64,000 bases of DNA from Exilibacterium sp. (lineage in GTDB: Bacteria; Pseudomonadota; Gammaproteobacteria; Pseudomonadales; Cellvibrionaceae), in contig JANQMH010000008.1 of assembly GCA_028280195.1 (NCBI GenBank), forward strand, positions 1-64,000, written 5' to 3'. The notes under the pieces are model-generated. The model had not been told where the DNA came from. It did no database searches and worked only from the letters and a program-made list of their open reading frames with translations. Each line of letters opens with the position of its first letter. Position 1 is the first letter of the stretch. Of the stretch, positions 61,229-64,000 are shown piece after piece. A program made the position numbers and the translations under genes.

Positions 61229-62056
61229 TTAGCGAAACAGGTCCTGTTCGCGCGCGCGTATCAGCGCCGCCGATCCGGTTTCCACCGCCGGCAGTGCGGC
61301 GCCGCGCACCAGCACCACCGGCCGGCCCTCTCCGGCCTGCCCCATTAAAAACGAGGCGCCGGCGGCCAGTTCGTCGGCGACGGCAACCTGGGTGATTTCC
61401 AGCGGGCGGCCAAACAAATCCTTTTTACCCGCCAGGTCGACCAGCGGCTGCAGGCCGGCGCTGCCGATGGCAAAACCCAGCGTGCCGTTGCGCCAGGCGC
61501 GACCGGCGCTGTCATTGATGATCACTGCCAGCTCGACGCCGCTGTGCCGCTGCAGCTCGCGGCGCAGCGCAGCGGCGCTGACATCGGGATCTTCGGGCAG
61601 CAACAGCACCCGCTGTCCGCTGGCGTCGCTGCCCTTGTTATTATCAATCGCATTCGCAAGCGGGTTGTCAGTGGGGTCATCCCCGGCGCCGCCAATATTG
61701 GACCGGTCGATACCGGCGTTGGCGTGCACGTAACCGAGCCGGTGCTCGACCACGATGACACCGGGGCGATGCCTGAGTACAGCCACCGATTCATCCAGAA
61801 TCAACTGCACCAGGCGCGGGTCTTTATCCGTTTTCTGCGCCAGCGCCAGCGCCTGCTCACCGGCTTCGACCCGGTCGAGACTGACATAGCGGTTTTCCGC
61901 CTTGGAGACGATCTTCTGCGCGATCACCAGTATATCGCCCGGTTCGAGTGCCAGCGCCGAGGCCTGCAGCGATGCGATAATCTGCGCGGCGAGGTTATCG
62001 CCGGGCTGCACCAGCGGAAAATCCGCCAGCGCCCACATCTGCAGCTGCGGCGCCAC
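61229..62056 (-). CDS. cofE: coenzyme F420:L-glutamate ligase (CofE/FbiB N-terminal type)
   Basis: 275 aa, GTG start at 62056 (ATG 62038 also possible). Motifs: DILVIAQKIVSKAENRYVSL, VVEHRLGYVHANAGIDRSNI and AVIINDSAGRAWRNGTLGFA, all typical of CofE. It adds glutamates to F420-0. The C-terminal nitroreductase-like domain of actinobacterial FbiB is absent, so a separate enzyme or no dehydro-F420 reduction is needed here, or the PEP route is not used. Confidence 0.93.
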   Translation of the reverse strand: MAPQLQMWALADFPLVQPGDNLAAQIIASLQASALALEPGDILVIAQKIVSKAENRYVSLDRVEAGEQALALAQKTDKDPRLVQLILDESVAVLRHRPGVIVVEHRLGYVHANAGIDRSNIGGAGDDPTDNPLANAIDNNKGSDASGQRVLLLPEDPDVSAAALRRELQRHSGVELAVIINDSAGRAWRNGTLGFAIGSAGLQPLVDLAGKKDLFGRPLEITQVAVADELAAGASFLMGQAGEGRPVVLVRGAALPAVETGSAALIRAREQDLFR

Positions 62057-62061
62057 AGGGA

Positions 62062-62739
62062 TCAGTCCCCGAGCCCGGTGATGCGGATACCGGCGTGGCT
62101 TTTGTACTGCTTATTGATGAAAATCAGTACCGAGGTCAGGGCCTCCGCAGCCGCGGCGTTGTCGATGGGGCCGGCGTGGAAACCGCGCATGCCCGCCGCT
62201 TCCACCAGCGCAATGACCTCGGCGCGGGCGGCCTTGTCGTTGCCGCACACCAGCACGTCGCAATCCAGGCCGTAGTTTTCCTGCAGGTGGTGGGCCGCAA
62301 CGTTCTGGAAGGCGGAGACCACACGCACCTGTTCGCCCAGCAGTTGCTGGGCGATCTGGCCGGCGCAGCCCTGCGGCGGCAACTGTACGCGGGCCACTTT
62401 CGGCGGCATCAGCGGCACGGTGACATCGATCAGAATTTTACCCTGCAGCTCGGGCTTGAGCGCCTCCAGGGTAGCGGCCTGGTGGCTGAAGGGCACCGTC
62501 AGCACCACCACTCCGGCGCTGGCGGCGGCGGCGGCATTTTCCATGGCGCGCACGGCAACCGACTGCGCGCCGCGTTCGCGCATGACCTGCTGCAGACCGG
62601 CAACGGCGGCCTCGGCCTTTTGCCGGCTGCGCGAGCCGATAACTACCTCGTAGCCCGCCTGTACCCAGCGGCGCGCGAGTCCGGTTCCCAGGTCTCCGGT
62701 GCCGCCCAAAATGGCGATTACAGGTCTTACATCACTCAT
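62062..62739 (-). CDS. npdG: F420-dependent NADP reductase (NpdG-like)
   Basis: 225 aa from ATG 62739. N-terminal Rossmann motif ILGGTGDLGTGLARRW, then YEVVIGSRSRQKAEAA, the arginine-rich NADP-binding loop, and ENYGLDCDVLVCGNDK. Length and motifs fit F420H2:NADP oxidoreductase, which exchanges hydride between F420 and NADP. It is the first gene of the F420 operon and overlaps none of its neighbours, with 5 bases to cofE. Confidence 0.9.
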   Translation of the reverse strand: MSDVRPVIAILGGTGDLGTGLARRWVQAGYEVVIGSRSRQKAEAAVAGLQQVMRERGAQSVAVRAMENAAAAASAGVVVLTVPFSHQAATLEALKPELQGKILIDVTVPLMPPKVARVQLPPQGCAGQIAQQLLGEQVRVVSAFQNVAAHHLQENYGLDCDVLVCGNDKAARAEVIALVEAAGMRGFHAGPIDNAAAAEALTSVLIFINKQYKSHAGIRITGLGD

Positions 62740-63007
62740 AACTGTGCCCATCTAATACTGTTCGGTGTAATTTTTTATACCGCACTGTTTCGGCGCTCAC
62801 AACCGTTAAGCGGGCGCGAGACGGCGTCAGTCATCAAAGAGTGCGCAGGCAGTCAAAGCGTAAAAAAGCCCTGCAGAGCCCGGGCCTATTGCCCGAATTG
62901 ACATCTCGCCGATGCGATTCTTACGCACCCGGGAGTGCACTCTGAAGCAAGTGGCTGTCACCGGCGGGCAAGATATCACCGCGGCTGCCGAGCGGGCAGG
63001 TATGGGC

Positions 63008-64000
63008 CTATGGGCGCTTAAATGTTTCAGAGGGTGATTCGCCGAAGCGTTTTTTGTAATCGATGGAGAAACGCCCCAGGTGGGTAAAACCCCACTTCAT
63101 GGCGATATGGGTAATATTGCCGCCGCCCCGTTCCCGCAGCAGATCCTGCCTGGCACCTTCCATGCGCACGGCGCGCAGGTAATTCATCGGCGACGTGCCG
63201 CGAAAGCGCTTGAAGCCGTCGTACAGCGTTCGGCGCGGCACGCCCGCGGCCTCGACAATTTCTGCAGTGCCGATCGGCTCCTGGGCACGGGCGCGGATAA
63301 AGGCCTCGGCGCGGCGCACATGGGCCGGCGCGACCTGCCTGCCGCTGTTGCGCAGTGCAGCGGAGTAGTTGTGCGGCTGCCCGTAGAGCAGGCCGGAAAT
63401 CAGCATCTGCTCCACCTGGCCCAGCAGCGGCCCGGCGATATACAGCGACTGTTTGAAGCCCTGCTCCATTTCCAGGTGCCTGATGGTGCGCCACCAGGAG
63501 GCGCCGGGACCGTCGGCGGCGGCCATACCGGGCTCGAATACCAGCGGTTCGCTGATCTGCCGGCCCAGCAGTGCGGCCAGCTGGCGCTCGAGCGCCGCGC
63601 GGGAGATCTGCACCAGGCGCTTTTTGCAGTCGCCGCTCATTTCCAGATAGACCGGCTGGGTGGGCGAAATGATAATGCCGTGGCCGCTGTCGGAAAACGC
63701 CACCCGCTGGCCCTGGCGCAGCTCCTGGGTACCGCTGAACGGCAGGCTGATGGTGTAATAGTCACTCAGATCCGGGTACTCGACGCGGGCATCGGTGCCG
63801 TATTCGATGCGGCTCAGCAGCACCGAGGCCAGCATGAAGCGCGAGTGCCTGAAATGCACGGCCTTGGGATCGGCCACTTTCAGCTCATGGGCGCAGCAAA
63901 GCTCGGCCATGGTGTCGTGCGCCTTGGCGGCGTCGAAGTATTCGAGGGTCAGCTGGCGCTGTGCATCCGTGGCGGCCCGCTCACCTGGATAAGGGGTCGG
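63008..64000 (-). CDS. AraC family transcriptional regulator, 5' partial
   Basis: Reads off the right edge; the frame is open to base 64000. An ATG at 63910 exists, but the preceding codons (YFDAAKAHDTMAELCCAHEL) look like the conserved start of the ligand domain, so the true start is probably beyond the window. The C-terminal HTH has IGTAEIVEAAGVPRRTLYDG and ITHIAMKWGFTHLGRFSIDY. The ligand domain is of the AraC_binding_2-like type. It may regulate the F420 operon beside it. Confidence 0.85.
   Translation of the reverse strand, partial: PTPYPGERAATDAQRQLTLEYFDAAKAHDTMAELCCAHELKVADPKAVHFRHSRFMLASVLLSRIEYGTDARVEYPDLSDYYTISLPFSGTQELRQGQRVAFSDSGHGIIISPTQPVYLEMSGDCKKRLVQISRAALERQLAALLGRQISEPLVFEPGMAAADGPGASWWRTIRHLEMEQGFKQSLYIAGPLLGQVEQMLISGLLYGQPHNYSAALRNSGRQVAPAHVRRAEAFIRARAQEPIGTAEIVEAAGVPRRTLYDGFKRFRGTSPMNYLRAVRMEGARQDLLRERGGGNITHIAMKWGFTHLGRFSIDYKKRFGESPSETFKRP

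Overview
The window comes from a GC-rich gammaproteobacterium, probably a marine one. Supporting evidence: a 28-bp site almost identical to the Escherichia coli/Pseudomonas dif site, several large TonB-dependent receptors, a polyuronate-type sugar utilisation locus, and a tailless-phage prophage of a kind known from aquatic bacteria. Taxonomy below class level is inference. I saw no tRNA, rRNA, CRISPR array or insertion sequence.

Bases 1-15669 are host DNA: an oxidoreductase/VOC operon, a sodium:solute symporter with a membrane partner, a CpcT-like lipoprotein, an SDR and a TetR regulator, a TonB receptor divergent from a BlaI/M56 pair, and an isoquinoline-1-oxidoreductase-type molybdoenzyme (two subunits). 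A dif site follows at 16161-16188. KOPS-like octamers point towards it from both sides, so the window probably straddles the replication terminus.

Bases 16161-27893 are an 11.7-kb prophage between two dif-like sites that share an 18-bp core. It encodes a PM2-P2-like double-jelly-roll major capsid protein, an A32/FtsK-type packaging ATPase, a spike-like protein with a probable beta-propeller, a virion-type peptidoglycan hydrolase, and many very small membrane proteins, eight of them below 60 codons. Its RepA-like (IncFII type) initiator lies next to a cluster of DnaA boxes. A Cro-like repressor sits beside a triple palindromic operator. No integrase gene is visible, so integration most likely uses host XerC/XerD.

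Bases 28228-35144 hold a TolQ/ExbB-like protein, a DUF2149-like protein, a membrane-anchored CobN-like chelatase and a BtuB-like receptor, a set that suggests metallo-tetrapyrrole uptake and processing. A Fic protein and an S9 peptidase follow. Bases 38640-53562 form a carbohydrate locus: TonB receptor, AraC regulator, PfkB kinase, class II aldolase, class III aminotransferase, GPH symporter, GH105, an unknown 670-aa protein, KduD, a decayed sugar-isomerase gene, KduI and a GH1 beta-glucosidase. These should turn unsaturated uronates into 2-keto-3-deoxygluconate and beyond.

Bases 54411-62739 carry a complete coenzyme F420 set: npdG, cofE, cofD, cofC and a fused cofG-cofH (fbiC), then two metallo-beta-lactamase-fold hydrolases and an unknown protein. 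An AraC regulator runs off the right edge. Unrelated short tandem repeats (13-18 bp units, 2-6 copies) sit at or across the ends of at least eight host genes and were not seen in the prophage.
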